NCBI RefSeq assembly: GCF_001598455.1
Contig: NZ_BCYZ01000046.1
Coordinates: 1 to 36,374 of the forward strand
Direction: 5' to 3'
Source of the DNA: Sphingomonas pruni NBRC 15498
Lineage (GTDB): Bacteria > Pseudomonadota > Alphaproteobacteria > Sphingomonadales > Sphingomonadaceae
Length of the DNA stretch: 36,374 bases
The notes under the pieces were generated by a model. The model searched no databases. It was given only the letters and a program-made list of their open reading frames with translations, and was not told the DNA's origin. Positions 24,131 to 32,697 of the stretch are shown here, one piece after another. The position numbers and the translations under genes were made by a program. Position 1 is the first letter of the stretch. Each line of letters begins with the position of its first letter.

Positions 24131-24783
24131 CCCGCGACACCGTTATCTTCGACTTCGGCGGGGTAATCACGTCTTCGCCATTTGAGGCGTTCAATCGGAT
24201 GGAGGCGGAACGCGGCCTGCCGCACAATCTCGTGCGCAGGATCAATTCGGCCAATCCCGACGCCAACGCCTGGGCCCTGTTTGAGCGCGCCGAGATCGAC
24301 GCCGCGCGGTTCGACTCGCTGTTCGCGCAAGAAGCGCGCGCCTTGGGCCATGACCTTCCCGGTCGCGACGTCCTCGCTTTGCTCTCGGGCGACATTCGTC
24401 CGGACATGGTGGCAGCGCTCGATTGGCTGAAGGCGAACGGCTATCGCATCGGCTGCATCACCAACAACGTCCCCGCTGGCCATGGCGCCCAGATGTCGTC
24501 GAGCGCGGAAAAGGCCGAGGCGATCGCCGCGATAATGGCGCGTTTCGACCATGTCGTCGAAAGCTCCAGGGTCGGCATCCGCAAGCCCGATCCGGCCATC
24601 TATCGCCTGGCCTGCGATGCGCTGGGCGTGGTGCCCGGCCAGTGCGTCTATCTCGATGATCTCGGGATCAACTGCAAACCCGCAGCGGCGCTCGGCATGG
24701 CGGCGATCAAAGTCTCCGCCAGTGCGCAGGCTTTGGCCGATCTCGAAATGGCACTCGGTCTTGAAGGCGGCGCGCTAAGCTGA
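24127..24783 (+). CDS. HAD-family hydrolase, epoxide-hydrolase-N/ACAD10-like
   Basis: A 218-residue HAD-IA protein. Motif I is VIFDFGGVITSSP (Asp9); the usual second Asp is Gly, as in the N-terminal phosphatase of soluble epoxide hydrolase and ACAD10. Motif II is CITNNVPAG. Motif III Lys is in RKPDPAIY and motif IV is VYLDDLGINCKPAAALGM. The cap domain spans about residues 20-85. It begins inside the DUF2855 stop (ATGA) and ends the operon. The substrate is not known. Confidence 0.88.
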   Translation: MTRDTVIFDFGGVITSSPFEAFNRMEAERGLPHNLVRRINSANPDANAWALFERAEIDAARFDSLFAQEARALGHDLPGRDVLALLSGDIRPDMVAALDWLKANGYRIGCITNNVPAGHGAQMSSSAEKAEAIAAIMARFDHVVESSRVGIRKPDPAIYRLACDALGVVPGQCVYLDDLGINCKPAAALGMAAIKVSASAQALADLEMALGLEGGALS

Positions 24784-24841
24784 CAGGTGCGCTTGGGAAG
24801 CCCGGATTGCTCCGGTCCGGAAACTATCTACGGGGGAACCT

Positions 24842-25540
24842 ATGGCGATCCGACGACATCGCGAACGGCATCTCGTCCAGCGCATCGGCTGGCTGCGCGC
24901 GGCCGTGCTTGGCGCCAATGACGGCATCCTTTCGACCGCCAGCCTGATAGTCGGCGTCGCCGCTGCCAATGCCGACCGCACCACATTGCTGCTGACGGGG
25001 ATTTCGGGACTCGCCGCCGGCGCCTTGTCGATGGCGGCCGGCGAATATGTTTCGGTCAGCAGCCAGGCCGATACCGAGCGCGCCGATATCGCGCGGGAAA
25101 CGGCGGAATTGGCCGACGAACCCGAAGCCGAACGGCAGGAACTCGCCGCGATCTATCGCCAGCGCGGGCTCGACCACGATCTGTCGCTTCAGGTCGCCGA
25201 CCAACTGATGGCGCATGACGCGCTGGGCGCGCATTTGCGCGACGAACTCGGGATCAGCGAGGATCTCGCCGCGCGGCCGGTCCAGGCGGCTTTGGCCTCG
25301 GCCGCCAGTTTCGCCACCGGAGCGATCGTCCCAGTGCTGATGACCCTATTGTTCGGCGGGCGATCCCTGGTGATGGCGGTCATGGCCGTCACGCTCGTGC
25401 TGCTCGCCGCGACTGGGGCGATCGGGGCGCATGCGGGGGGCGCGAGCCAGATACGCGGCGCGATCCGCGTCGTGTTCTGGGGCGCGCTGGCGATGGCGGT
25501 CACCGCTGCCATCGGTCACCTGTTCGGCACGCAAGTCTAG
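24842..25540 (+). CDS. VIT1/CCC1-family metal transporter
   Basis: A 232-residue membrane protein of the vacuolar iron transporter family. The signature WLRAAVLGANDGILSTASLIVGVAAA (about 17-42) contains the ion-path Asp and Asn. AAGALSMAAGEYVSVSSQADTE follows, with Met and Glu of the pore. A hydrophilic helical domain (about 75-145) precedes TM3-TM5. Family members export Fe2+ or Mn2+ from the cytosol using a proton gradient. It starts 58 nt after the HAD gene and is followed by a repeat, so it is probably a separate transcript. Confidence 0.92.
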   Translation: MAIRRHRERHLVQRIGWLRAAVLGANDGILSTASLIVGVAAANADRTTLLLTGISGLAAGALSMAAGEYVSVSSQADTERADIARETAELADEPEAERQELAAIYRQRGLDHDLSLQVADQLMAHDALGAHLRDELGISEDLAARPVQAALASAASFATGAIVPVLMTLLFGGRSLVMAVMAVTLVLLAATGAIGAHAGGASQIRGAIRVVFWGALAMAVTAAIGHLFGTQV

Positions 25541-25557
25541 GAAGTATCGACCCAGTT

Positions 25558-25667
25558 CGTCATGCCGGGCTCGTCCCGGCATCCACCGGGCGGCAAACCC
25601 GGGAAAAGGAGCTCATGCTATGCGCGCTAACCTGCGCAGTGGATGCCGGGACAAGCCCGGCATGACG
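25558..25667. repeat. 110-bp palindromic intergenic repeat
   Basis: The 29-nt arms at 25558-25586 and 25639-25667 are inverted repeats with a single mismatch. Each arm is itself a hairpin (TGCCGGG...CCCGGCA). The centre (25587-25638) contains CCCGGG and TGCGCGC elements but no ORF. This is the same two-hairpin inverted plan as at 11853 and 33670, with different sequence. It resembles a non-autonomous palindromic mobile repeat. Confidence 0.85.
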
Positions 25668-25726
25668 GCAAGAGCTGATCTTATTCGTTGCTTAGAGAGC
25701 GATTTCGGCTCGCCCAACCTAAAACG

Positions 25727-25757
25727 GAAAAGGCCGCGCGAGTTTCCCCGCGCGGCC
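25727..25757 (-). terminator. Intrinsic terminator of the outer-membrane barrel gene
   Basis: On the minus strand GGCCGCGCG-N8-CGCGCGGCC (arms 25749-25757 and 25732-25740) is followed by TTTTCCGTTTT. It lies 27 nt after the stop at 25785. Confidence 0.85.
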
Positions 25758-25784
25758 CTGCTGTCCGTTTAGTCTATCGTCAGA

Positions 25785-26381
25785 TCAGAACTTCACGCCG
25801 AAGCCGACCAGACCCTGGTGACGGGCCAGGTCGGTGTCCGAATAGTTGGTGTAGCGATATTCGGCGCGCACCAGCATGTTCGGAGCGACGTTCAGCTCGA
25901 CGCCGGTGCCGACGCGCCAGCCGTCCGAATTGCTGCCGTCCTTGGTGGTGGTCCCGCCGACCGTGTAGGTCGCGTTGATACGGCCATTGGCATAGCCGCC
26001 CTTGACGTAGAGCAGCGCCTTGTTGCCGACGACGACACCGGCGCGCACGCCGGCATAGAGATCACGACCGGCCTTGATGCAAGCGCGATCGCCCGCCGTG
26101 AAGGCGTTGTTGACGCAGTCCTTGGCGGTCGAGCCGTCGATTTCGCCTTCGACGCCGAACACGGCCTTGCCCGACTGGTAATCGTAGCCGACGACGCCGC
26201 CATAAGACAGGCCGGTGACATTATCGACCGAGCTGGTGACATGGTCGATGCCGGTCACGGCGAGGATCTTGAAACCCTGGAACTCCTTGCCCTCGGGGGC
26301 GGAAGCGGGGGCGTCCTGCGCAAGGGCAGGGGTAGCGATGGCTGCACTGGCCAACAGGGCGGACGCGATGAGAAAACGCAT
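25785..26381 (-). CDS. Outer-membrane beta-barrel (porin-like) protein
   Basis: A 198-residue protein. The signal peptide MRFLIASALLASAAIATPALAQ is cleaved near Ala-Gln 21/22. The mature part has alternating strands, for example LSYGGVVGYDYQSGKAVFGVEGE, LYAGVRAGVVVGNKALLYVKGGYANGR and GWRVGTGVELNVAPNMLVRAEYRYTNY, and ends GVKF with the C-terminal Phe used for BAM insertion. This is the 8-stranded OmpA-like/Opa family called porin-family proteins in alphaproteobacteria. One Cys pair (KDCVNN, RACIKA) may form a disulfide. The SD AGGAG lies 6 nt before the ATG, and a terminator-like hairpin sits just upstream in its leader. Confidence 0.9.
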   Translation of the reverse strand: MRFLIASALLASAAIATPALAQDAPASAPEGKEFQGFKILAVTGIDHVTSSVDNVTGLSYGGVVGYDYQSGKAVFGVEGEIDGSTAKDCVNNAFTAGDRACIKAGRDLYAGVRAGVVVGNKALLYVKGGYANGRINATYTVGGTTTKDGSNSDGWRVGTGVELNVAPNMLVRAEYRYTNYSDTDLARHQGLVGFGVKF

Positions 26382-26396
26382 GTAAACTCCTGATAG

Positions 26397-26429
26397 AACA
26401 AAAAACCGGGGGGCTTGCGACCCCCCGGT
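26397..26429 (-). terminator. Terminator-type hairpin in the leader of the outer-membrane gene
   Basis: On the minus strand AACCGGGGGG-TCGCAAG-CCCCCCGGTT is a perfect 10-bp stem (arms 26420-26429 and 26403-26412) followed at once by a T-run. The SD and ATG of the barrel gene come about 20 nt later. No minus-strand gene is evident upstream, so this is either an attenuator or the end of an unannotated small RNA (about 26430-26600). Confidence 0.7.
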
Positions 26430-26623
26430 TCGTCGCGTGTTGGACACGGTTCGTGGCGGGAATTGGGCGGACGCCATGAACGACTGCCGCGATTTTGCCG
26501 CACATGCGAACAGCTTTACCGCAACTGCGAACACCGGCTCCAGGCCTCGCCGCAAAGTCGGCGCATGCGCTTGCTCCTTGTCGCATCGCCATCTATTCGG
26601 CGCGCGTCACTCAAGGAGTCCGC

Positions 26624-27334
26624 ATGGCCCGTAAGCTTTATTCCGATGCCGCCTCCGCGCTCGACGGCGTGTTGTTCGATGGCATGATAATCTGTGCCGG
26701 CGGGTTCGGCCTGTGCGGCATTCCGGAACGCTTGATCGACGCGATCCGCGACGCCGGCACGAAGGACCTCACCATTGCCAGCAACAATGCCGGCATCGAC
26801 GGGGAAGGGCTCGGCAAGCTGCTTCGCACGCGCCAGGTCAAGAAGATGATCTCGTCTTATGTCGGCGAGAATAAGGAGTTCGAGCGTCAATATCTGGCCG
26901 GCGAGCTCGAGGTCGAGTTCTGCCCCCAGGGCACGCTCGCCGAACGCTGTCGCGCGGGCGGCGCCGGCATTCCGGGCTTCTATACCAAGACCGGTGTCGG
27001 CACCCAGGTCGCCGAGGGCAAGGAAGTGAAGACGTTTGACGGAGAGGAATACATCCTCGAACGCGGTATCCGCGCCGATCTGGCGATCATCAAGGGCTGG
27101 AAGGCGGATGAGGCGGGCAACCTCATTTTCCGCAAGACGGCGCGCAACTTCAACCAGCCGATGGCGACGGCCGGAAAGGTCTGTATTGCCGAGGTCGAGG
27201 AGATCGTCCCGGTCGGCGGCCTTGATCCCGACCAGATCCACTTGCCGGGCATCTATGTGAACCGGCTGATCGTCGGCAGCCCCTACGACAAGAAGATCGA
27301 ATTCCGCACCGTGCGCGAGCGGGTCGCGGCGTGA
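26624..27334 (+). CDS. scoA: 3-oxoacid CoA-transferase subunit A
   Basis: A 236-residue alpha subunit. Succinyl-CoA:3-ketoacid CoA-transferase moves CoA from succinyl-CoA to acetoacetate in ketone-body/PHB metabolism. Motifs: the glycine-rich [19 protein letters not shown] (23-41), [37 protein letters not shown] and [16 protein letters not shown]. The SD AAGGAG (26613-26618) precedes ATG 26624. The catalytic Glu is on subunit B, which lies 1.4 kb downstream behind two other genes. The last codon overlaps the next start (GTGA). Confidence 0.95.
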   Translation: MARKLYSDAASALDGVLFDGMIICAGGFGLCGIPERLIDAIRDAGTKDLTIASNNAGIDGEGLGKLLRTRQVKKMISSYVGENKEFERQYLAGELEVEFCPQGTLAERCRAGGAGIPGFYTKTGVGTQVAEGKEVKTFDGEEYILERGIRADLAIIKGWKADEAGNLIFRKTARNFNQPMATAGKVCIAEVEEIVPVGGLDPDQIHLPGIYVNRLIVGSPYDKKIEFRTVRERVAA

Positions 27335-28461
27335 CCAGGGGGCGCCTGGCGCTGCTGATGCTGCTCGTCGGCAGCACGGTGAACAGCGGGTGCGTCGCTG
27401 CCGCTGTACCGGTGCTGGCGGCGGGGGCGATCGGCAAGAAGCAGTTCTTCGGCAAGAAGGACGAGGATCTCCCGTCGGCAACGCCAGCTGCCGCCGCCGC
27501 TGCCGGCGCGCAGGCGGCGCCGACTGGAATTCCGGCGACCGATGCGATTCCGTCCACCGCGCCAACCGCGCCGCCAGCACCGCAGCCGGGCACCGTGTCG
27601 CCTGGCATGCAATATCTCTATGGCTCGGGCGAAGCATCGGCGGTGTCGATCCAGGCCTACCTTGCGCTGACCGACTTCCTGGTAGCGCGCGGCGGAGATT
27701 TCGCGGTCGGTCATCCGATCTCGTCGGTCGTGCTCGCGCCCGATGCGACGCTGGACGCGCCCAAATTCCTCAAATGCGGCCCCAGGCAGCGGCCGGCGGT
27801 CGTGCTCGACATCGACGAGACGGCGTTGTTGAACCTCGGCTACGAAGCCGACGATAGCCAGCGCAGCGGCGCCTATGACCAGAAACGCTGGGATCGCTGG
27901 GAAGCCAGCGGCGTGACTGCGGTCGACCCGGTTCCCGGCGTGCTCGACGCGCTGCGGGCGGCGCGCGCCAGCGGGATCGAGGTGGTGTTCAACTCCAACC
28001 GCTCGTCGGCCAACGCCTCGGCGACGATCGATGCGCTCACCCTGGCCGGCCTGGGCCCCGTGGTTCACTTTCAGAATCTGTGGCTGAAGGGCGACGACGC
28101 GACCGGCGGCAGCGGCAAGGATGCGCGGCGCTGGGCGATTTCGGCCAAATATTGCGTGATCGCGATGGTTGGCGATCAGCTCGGCGATTTCAGCGATCTG
28201 TTCAACCTGCCTGGCACGACGCCCGCGCAACGCCGCGCCCAGACCAACTCGCCCAAGCTCAGAATGCTGTGGGGCCATGGCTGGTTCGTTCTGCCCAATC
28301 CAGTGTACGGCACCGCGCTCAAGGGCGATATCGACGACGTGTTCCCAAAGAACCGGCGGTGGACCGATCCTGGTGCGCAGCCGATTTCGACCGCGCTGCC
28401 GTCCGCACCATCGGCGCCGATGCCTGTCGAAGTCCCAACTTCTCCGCCGGTGAAGAAGTGA
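27331..28461 (+). CDS. HAD-IIIB acid phosphatase-like, exported
   Basis: A 376-residue protein read from GTG 27331. The N-terminus is signal- or lipoprotein-like ([15 protein letters not shown]; weak lipobox, Cys21). An Ala/Pro linker (about 48-90) follows. The phosphatase core is like bacterial class B/C or lipoprotein e(P4): motif [13 protein letters not shown] (Asp160, Asp162), NSNRSS at motif II, and [14 protein letters not shown] at motif IV. A Pro-rich C-terminal tail ends it. Predicted periplasmic, hydrolysing phosphomonoesters such as nucleotides. It sits between scoA and scoB with a GTGA overlap at each end. Confidence 0.87.
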   Translation: MTRGRLALLMLLVGSTVNSGCVAAAVPVLAAGAIGKKQFFGKKDEDLPSATPAAAAAAGAQAAPTGIPATDAIPSTAPTAPPAPQPGTVSPGMQYLYGSGEASAVSIQAYLALTDFLVARGGDFAVGHPISSVVLAPDATLDAPKFLKCGPRQRPAVVLDIDETALLNLGYEADDSQRSGAYDQKRWDRWEASGVTAVDPVPGVLDALRAARASGIEVVFNSNRSSANASATIDALTLAGLGPVVHFQNLWLKGDDATGGSGKDARRWAISAKYCVIAMVGDQLGDFSDLFNLPGTTPAQRRAQTNSPKLRMLWGHGWFVLPNPVYGTALKGDIDDVFPKNRRWTDPGAQPISTALPSAPSAPMPVEVPTSPPVKK

Positions 28462-28781
28462 GCGAGAAGCCGGTTCCGATCGACCTCGTGCCGTTCGCTG
28501 AAACGCTCGGCGACAGCCGTGAATTTCTGCGCGTCTGGGCGAAGCAGGGCGGCACGTTGAGCTTCGTCAATCCGCGCCCGCTCGGCGCCGACCCCGCGTT
28601 GTTCGGCATCGCCATGGTCGATGTCATCCGTAACGCGGCGTCGACCTATGCCAAGGCTGTCGGCATGCCTGAGGATCAGGCGCTAGACCGGATTTGGATG
28701 GGGCTCGATGCCGAGCGCACCGCACCCACTGAAGACGATGTTTTGCCGCCGCCCGTGGTGGTGGCCAGAAAGGACGATTGA
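28458..28781 (+). CDS. DUF5076 domain protein
   Basis: A 107-residue cytosolic protein ([32 protein letters not shown]...). It resembles the DUF5076 family, with the [26 protein letters not shown] segment. Start GTG 28458 overlaps the preceding stop, and its own stop overlaps scoB (TGATG), so it is fully embedded in the CoA-transferase operon. The family has no known function. A short helical domain and a Pro-rich end are all that can be seen. Family recognition is by style. Confidence 0.75.
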   Translation: MSEKPVPIDLVPFAETLGDSREFLRVWAKQGGTLSFVNPRPLGADPALFGIAMVDVIRNAASTYAKAVGMPEDQALDRIWMGLDAERTAPTEDDVLPPPVVVARKDD

Positions 28782-29428
28782 TGGTCTGGACTCGTGACGA
28801 CATGGCCGCCCGTGCCGCCAAGGAACTGCGCGACGGTTATTATGTGAACCTGGGCATCGGCATCCCGACCCTGGTCGCGAACCATATCCCGGCCGGCGTC
28901 GAGGTGACGCTGCAGTCGGAGAACGGCATGCTCGGGATCGGGCCCTTTCCCTATGCGGGCGAGGAAGATCCCGACCTGATCAACGCCGGCAAGCAGACGA
29001 TCAGCGAACTGCCGCAATCGGTCTATTTCTCCTCGGCCGACAGCTTCGCGATGATCCGCGGCGGGCATATCGACCTGACCGTGCTCGGCGCGATGGAAGT
29101 CGCGGAAAATGGCGACATCGCCAATTGGATGATCCCCGGCAAGATGATCAAGGGCATGGGCGGGGCGATGGACCTCGTCGCCGGCGTCAAGAGGATCATC
29201 GTCGTGATGGAGCACACTTCCAAGAACGGCGATCCCAAGTTCATCTCGGCCTGCACCTTGCCGCTGACCGGCAAGAACGTGGTCGATATGGTGATCACCG
29301 ACCTCGCCGTGTTCCAGCGTCCCGATCATCACTCGCCGTTCCGCCTGATCGAGCTTGCGCCGGGCGTCACCGCAGAGGAAGTCGCCGCGAAGACGACGGC
29401 GAAGTATGAGGCGCTGGCCACGGCGTGA
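28781..29428 (+). CDS. scoB: 3-oxoacid CoA-transferase subunit B
   Basis: A 215-residue beta subunit that pairs with ScoA. The catalytic glutamate is Glu47 in LQSENGMLG, which forms the glutamyl-CoA thioester. Other family motifs: [53 protein letters not shown] and [22 protein letters not shown] 28781 shares one base with the DUF5076 stop (TGATG), indicating coupling. A TTG one codon earlier is possible. It is separated from scoA by two genes, which is unusual. Confidence 0.95.
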   Translation: MVWTRDDMAARAAKELRDGYYVNLGIGIPTLVANHIPAGVEVTLQSENGMLGIGPFPYAGEEDPDLINAGKQTISELPQSVYFSSADSFAMIRGGHIDLTVLGAMEVAENGDIANWMIPGKMIKGMGGAMDLVAGVKRIIVVMEHTSKNGDPKFISACTLPLTGKNVVDMVITDLAVFQRPDHHSPFRLIELAPGVTAEEVAAKTTAKYEALATA

Positions 29429-29488
29429 CGCATGGGGCGCCGGACCGGAAGGAAGCCGGAAACGGCCGCGACTGAGGGCGGATAGCAG

Positions 29489-30436
29489 ATGCGCGTGTTG
29501 CTGACGGGATCGACCGGCTGGCTCGGCCGCCATCTGGCGCCGATGCTGCGCGATGCCGGGCATCAGGTTGTCGGCATGGACGTCGCGCCCGGACCCGATA
29601 CGCGGGTCGTCGGCAGCGTCGCCGACCGCGCCCTGGTCGAACGCGTGATGTTCAGCCATGGGATCGAGGGCGTGATCCACGGCGCCGCGCTGCACAAGCC
29701 CGACATCGTGCGCTATCCGCGCCAGGCGTTCGTCGACGTCAATGTGACGGGGACGCTGAACCTGCTCGAATGCGCGATCGCGGCGGGCGCGGACCGGTTG
29801 GTCTTCACCTCGACCACGTCGCTGATGATCACCCAGGCGATCCGTGACGAAACGGCCGACGAGGCGGTGTGGCTCGACGAGAACAGCGGACCGCTCAGCC
29901 CCCGCAACATATATGGCGTGACCAAGCGCGCGGCCGAGGAATTGTGCCGCCTGGTCCATGCCGAGGCCGGCCTGCCGATCGTCATCCTGCGCACCTCGCG
30001 CTTTTTCCCTGAGGACGACGATACGCACCGCGATCTGTCGGGCGAGAATATGAAGGCCAATGAGTTCCTCAATCGCCGGCTGACGGTACAGGATTGCGCG
30101 CGCGCCCATATCGCCGCGCTCGATCGCGCCCCGGCGATCGGCTTTGCGACCTATATTGCCTCGGCACCGACGCCGTTTTCGCGCGACGATGTCGTCGAGC
30201 TGAAACGCGATGCGCGAGCGGTGATCGCGCGGCTGTTCCCCGATGCCGCCGAATTGTTCGCGGCGCGCGGCTGGTCGCTGCCGGCGAGGATCGGCCGCGT
30301 GTATGACGCCTCGGCGATCGAGAGCGGGCTGGGTTTCCGCTGCACGACCGATTTCGCCGCGATACTCGCCGCGATGCGGGTGGGCGGGGAAATACCGTTC
30401 GACCACGACGCCACCTACGTCTCGCCCAAGGAGTGA
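29489..30436 (+). CDS. NAD-dependent epimerase/dehydratase family protein
   Basis: A 315-residue extended SDR. The nucleotide-binding motif GSTGWLG is at 7-13 (GxxGxxG). The catalytic Tyr142-x3-Lys146 is in NIYGVTKRAAE, with TSTTS (108-112) giving the Ser/Thr. Asp31 after the second strand favours NAD over NADP. The end includes YDASAIESGLGFRCTTDF. It starts 60 nt after scoB. Acts on a sugar nucleotide or a similar carbonyl substrate, which is not determinable from sequence. No SD is obvious beyond GAGGGCGG. Confidence 0.88.
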   Translation: MRVLLTGSTGWLGRHLAPMLRDAGHQVVGMDVAPGPDTRVVGSVADRALVERVMFSHGIEGVIHGAALHKPDIVRYPRQAFVDVNVTGTLNLLECAIAAGADRLVFTSTTSLMITQAIRDETADEAVWLDENSGPLSPRNIYGVTKRAAEELCRLVHAEAGLPIVILRTSRFFPEDDDTHRDLSGENMKANEFLNRRLTVQDCARAHIAALDRAPAIGFATYIASAPTPFSRDDVVELKRDARAVIARLFPDAAELFAARGWSLPARIGRVYDASAIESGLGFRCTTDFAAILAAMRVGGEIPFDHDATYVSPKE

Positions 30437-30518
30437 GGGCGCCGTTTCTTTCAATCTGACCGGCTGACAGTTTTCCTTTGTTGCTTGCGATTGGGCGCGG
30501 AGCGAGTAAGCCGCCGCC

Positions 30519-31958
30519 ATGACTGCCCGCCCACAAACCCTGTATGAGAAGATCTGGAACGCGCATGTCGTCGAACGCCGCGACGACGGAACCTGCCTGA
30601 TCTATATCGACCGCCACCTGGTCCACGAAGTCACCAGCCCTCAGGCGTTCGAGGGGCTTCGCGCCGCCGGCCGTGGCGTACGCCGGCCCGATCTCACGCT
30701 TGCGGTGCCGGATCACAATCTGCCGACGACGCCGCGCGTGGACGCGGCCGGCCACGCGATTCCGATCGCCGATCCCGAGAGCGCCAACCAGCTCGAGACA
30801 TTGCGCCGCAACGTCGCGGAATTCGGCGTGCCCTATATCGACGCGCTCGCCGCCGCGCAGGGCATCGTCCATGTCGTTGGTCCCGAACAGGGGTTTACGC
30901 TGCCCGGTACGACCTTGGTCTGCGGCGACAGCCATACCTCCGCGCACGGCGCGCTCGGCGCGTTGGCGTTCGGCATCGGCACCAGCGAGGTCGAGCACGT
31001 CCTCGCGACGCAGACATTGCTGCTCCAGCAATCCAAGACGATGGAAATCCGCGTCGACGGCAATCTCGGCTTCGGCGTGTCGGCCAAGGACGTCGTGCTG
31101 GCGATCATCGGGCGGATCGGCGCGGCGGGCGGCACCGGCTATGTCCTCGAATATACCGGCGACACGATCCGCAACCTGTCGATCGAGGGACGGCTGACGG
31201 TCGCGAACATGTCGATCGAGGGCGGCGCGCGCGCCGGCCTGATCGCGCCCGACGAGACGACCTTCGCCTATCTGAAGGGGCGCCCGATGGCGCCAGCCGG
31301 CGAGGAATGGGACAAGGCGGTCGCGTGGTGGCGGACGCTGCCGACCGACGCCCAGGCGGTCTACGATGCGACTGTCCGCCTGTCGGCCAGCGATATCGCG
31401 CCTTCACTGACCTGGGGCACCAGTCCCGAAGACGTGGTGCCGATTACCGGATACGTGCCCGATCCCGACAGCTTCGCTGATCCCTCGAAGCGTGTCGCGG
31501 CGCAAAAGTCGCTCGATTATATGGGCCTGACTCCCGGTACCGCGATGCAGGACGTCGGCGTCGACCAGGTCTTCATCGGCAGCTGCACCAACAGCCGGAT
31601 CGAGGACCTGCGCGCCGCCGCCTCGGTGGCCAATGGCCGGCATGTCGCCGACGGCGTCCGCGCCCTGGTCGTGCCGGGCTCCGGGCTGGTCAAGCGCCAG
31701 GCCGAGGCGGAGGGGCTGGACAGCATCTTCATTTCCGCCGGATTCGAGTGGCGTGAGCCCGGATGCTCGATGTGCCTGGCAATGAACCCCGATAAAGTAC
31801 CGGCTGGTCAAAGATGTGCTTCCACCTCGAATCGTAATTTCGTAGGAAGGCAGGGCCCGGGGGCGAGAACACATCTATTATCCCCGGCAATGGCGGCGGC
31901 GGCGGCGGTAACGGGCCGATTGACCGACGTCCGCGAGTTGATGGGGGATCGCCAATGA
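30519..31958 (+). CDS. leuC: 3-isopropylmalate dehydratase large subunit
   Basis: A 479-residue aconitase-superfamily subunit that isomerises 2- to 3-isopropylmalate via a [4Fe-4S] cluster. Cluster Cys residues are in [12 protein letters not shown] and [30 protein letters not shown] and [26 protein letters not shown] are substrate/cluster-region motifs. Codons 426-457 (31794-31889) use AAA, GTA, AGA, TGT, AGG, ACA, CTA and TTA, quite unlike the GC-ending codons of the rest of the gene, yet the protein motif stays intact. It overlaps the next small ORF as ATGA. Confidence 0.97.
   Translation: MTARPQTLYEKIWNAHVVERRDDGTCLIYIDRHLVHEVTSPQAFEGLRAAGRGVRRPDLTLAVPDHNLPTTPRVDAAGHAIPIADPESANQLETLRRNVAEFGVPYIDALAAAQGIVHVVGPEQGFTLPGTTLVCGDSHTSAHGALGALAFGIGTSEVEHVLATQTLLLQQSKTMEIRVDGNLGFGVSAKDVVLAIIGRIGAAGGTGYVLEYTGDTIRNLSIEGRLTVANMSIEGGARAGLIAPDETTFAYLKGRPMAPAGEEWDKAVAWWRTLPTDAQAVYDATVRLSASDIAPSLTWGTSPEDVVPITGYVPDPDSFADPSKRVAAQKSLDYMGLTPGTAMQDVGVDQVFIGSCTNSRIEDLRAAASVANGRHVADGVRALVVPGSGLVKRQAEAEGLDSIFISAGFEWREPGCSMCLAMNPDKVPAGQRCASTSNRNFVGRQGPGARTHLLSPAMAAAAAVTGRLTDVRELMGDRQ
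31794..31889 (+). other. Atypical-codon segment inside leuC
   Basis: About 32 codons with rare synonymous choices (AAA GTA, GCT GGT CAA AGA TGT GCT, AAT CGT AAT, GTA GGA AGG, AGA ACA CAT CTA TTA) in a gene and window otherwise dominated by G/C-ending codons. By eye three helices are possible: 31812-31818 with 31870-31876 (7 bp); 31825-31831 with 31839-31846 (one bulge); and 31857-31862 with 31882-31887 (6 bp). The first and third would interlock as a pseudoknot. The codon shift is seen directly. The RNA fold is only a candidate. Confidence 0.6.
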
Positions 31959-32071
31959 AGCGCGTACTCGTTCTGCTGGTCGCCGGTTCAATCCTCAGCG
32001 GTATCGCCGCTTATGCCGCGATGGCGATGCCCGCTCCGCCCGAAAAGCCAAGTGAAAAGCCCAATAAGTGA
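31955..32071 (+). CDS. 38-aa membrane/exported micro-ORF between leuC and leuD
   Basis: A 38-residue ORF. Its ATG overlaps the leuC stop (ATGA) and its TGA overlaps the leuD GTG (GTGA). The product [20 protein letters not shown]... has two basic residues, a hydrophobic helix (about 4-24) and a Pro/Lys/Glu tail ([11 protein letters not shown]). It could be a single-span membrane or signal-anchored peptide, or simply a coupling spacer that brings ribosomes to leuD. No family is recognised. The exact double overlap argues that it is translated. Confidence 0.65.
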   Translation: MKRVLVLLVAGSILSGIAAYAAMAMPAPPEKPSEKPNK

Positions 32072-32697
32072 CCCCAGTCCGCAAGGTTGAAGGCCGCGCC
32101 TATCCCTGGGGTGCGAAGAATGTCGATACCGACGTCATCATCCCGGCGCATTGGCTGAAGACGATCAGCCGCGCCGGCCTGGGCAAGGGCGCGTTCGAAA
32201 CGGTGCGCGCCCAGCCCGACAATATTTTCGATGATCCCCGCTATGCGGGCGCGCCGATCCTGATCGCGGGCGACAATTTCGGCTGCGGGTCGAGCCGCGA
32301 ACATGCCGCCTGGGCGCTCAAGGACATGGGGATCCAGGCGATCATCGCGCCGAGCTACTCGGACATCTTTTCGGGCAATGCGGTCAAGAACGGGATCGTA
32401 CCGGTGGTTCTGCCGCAGGACGCGATCGATCGGCTGGTCGAAGTCGCCAAGACCGACGAGGTCCATGTCGATCTCGAGACGATGACGGTGACGACGCCGT
32501 TCCAGGACCGCTTCGAATTCTCTCTCGACCCGTTTCGTCGCCAATGCCTGATGGAAGGACTGGACGAGGTGGGATTGACGCTGGCAAGGGATACCGCGAT
32601 TTCGAAATACGAATCCGCGGTCTCGTCAGAACGGCCGTGGTTGAGCCGGGAGAGAGACTATGCGGGCCTTGCTGTCGAAAGCGCCGGGCGGACCTGA
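32068..32697 (+). CDS. leuD: 3-isopropylmalate dehydratase small subunit
   Basis: A 209-residue swivelling-domain partner of LeuC. Start GTG 32068. Motifs: [18 protein letters not shown], the key [39 protein letters not shown], and [24 protein letters not shown] at the C-terminal domain. The size equals the usual LeuD of proteobacteria. The last 38 nt overlap the start of the next gene. Translation is likely coupled to the 38-codon ORF upstream; leuB is not in the window. Confidence 0.96.
   Translation: MTPVRKVEGRAYPWGAKNVDTDVIIPAHWLKTISRAGLGKGAFETVRAQPDNIFDDPRYAGAPILIAGDNFGCGSSREHAAWALKDMGIQAIIAPSYSDIFSGNAVKNGIVPVVLPQDAIDRLVEVAKTDEVHVDLETMTVTTPFQDRFEFSLDPFRRQCLMEGLDEVGLTLARDTAISKYESAVSSERPWLSRERDYAGLAVESAGRT

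Noticed and set aside
28676..30520. 614-codon minus-strand ORF opposite scoB and the epimerase gene
   Set aside because: It spans two well-supported genes and their gap, has low-complexity His/Arg/Asp-rich sequence and no SD or motif. It is an antisense shadow.
31404..31874. Minus-strand ORF starting in the recoded leuC segment
   Set aside because: Considered as an explanation for the codon change, but it extends far beyond it into normal leuC sequence and has no SD or recognisable domain.
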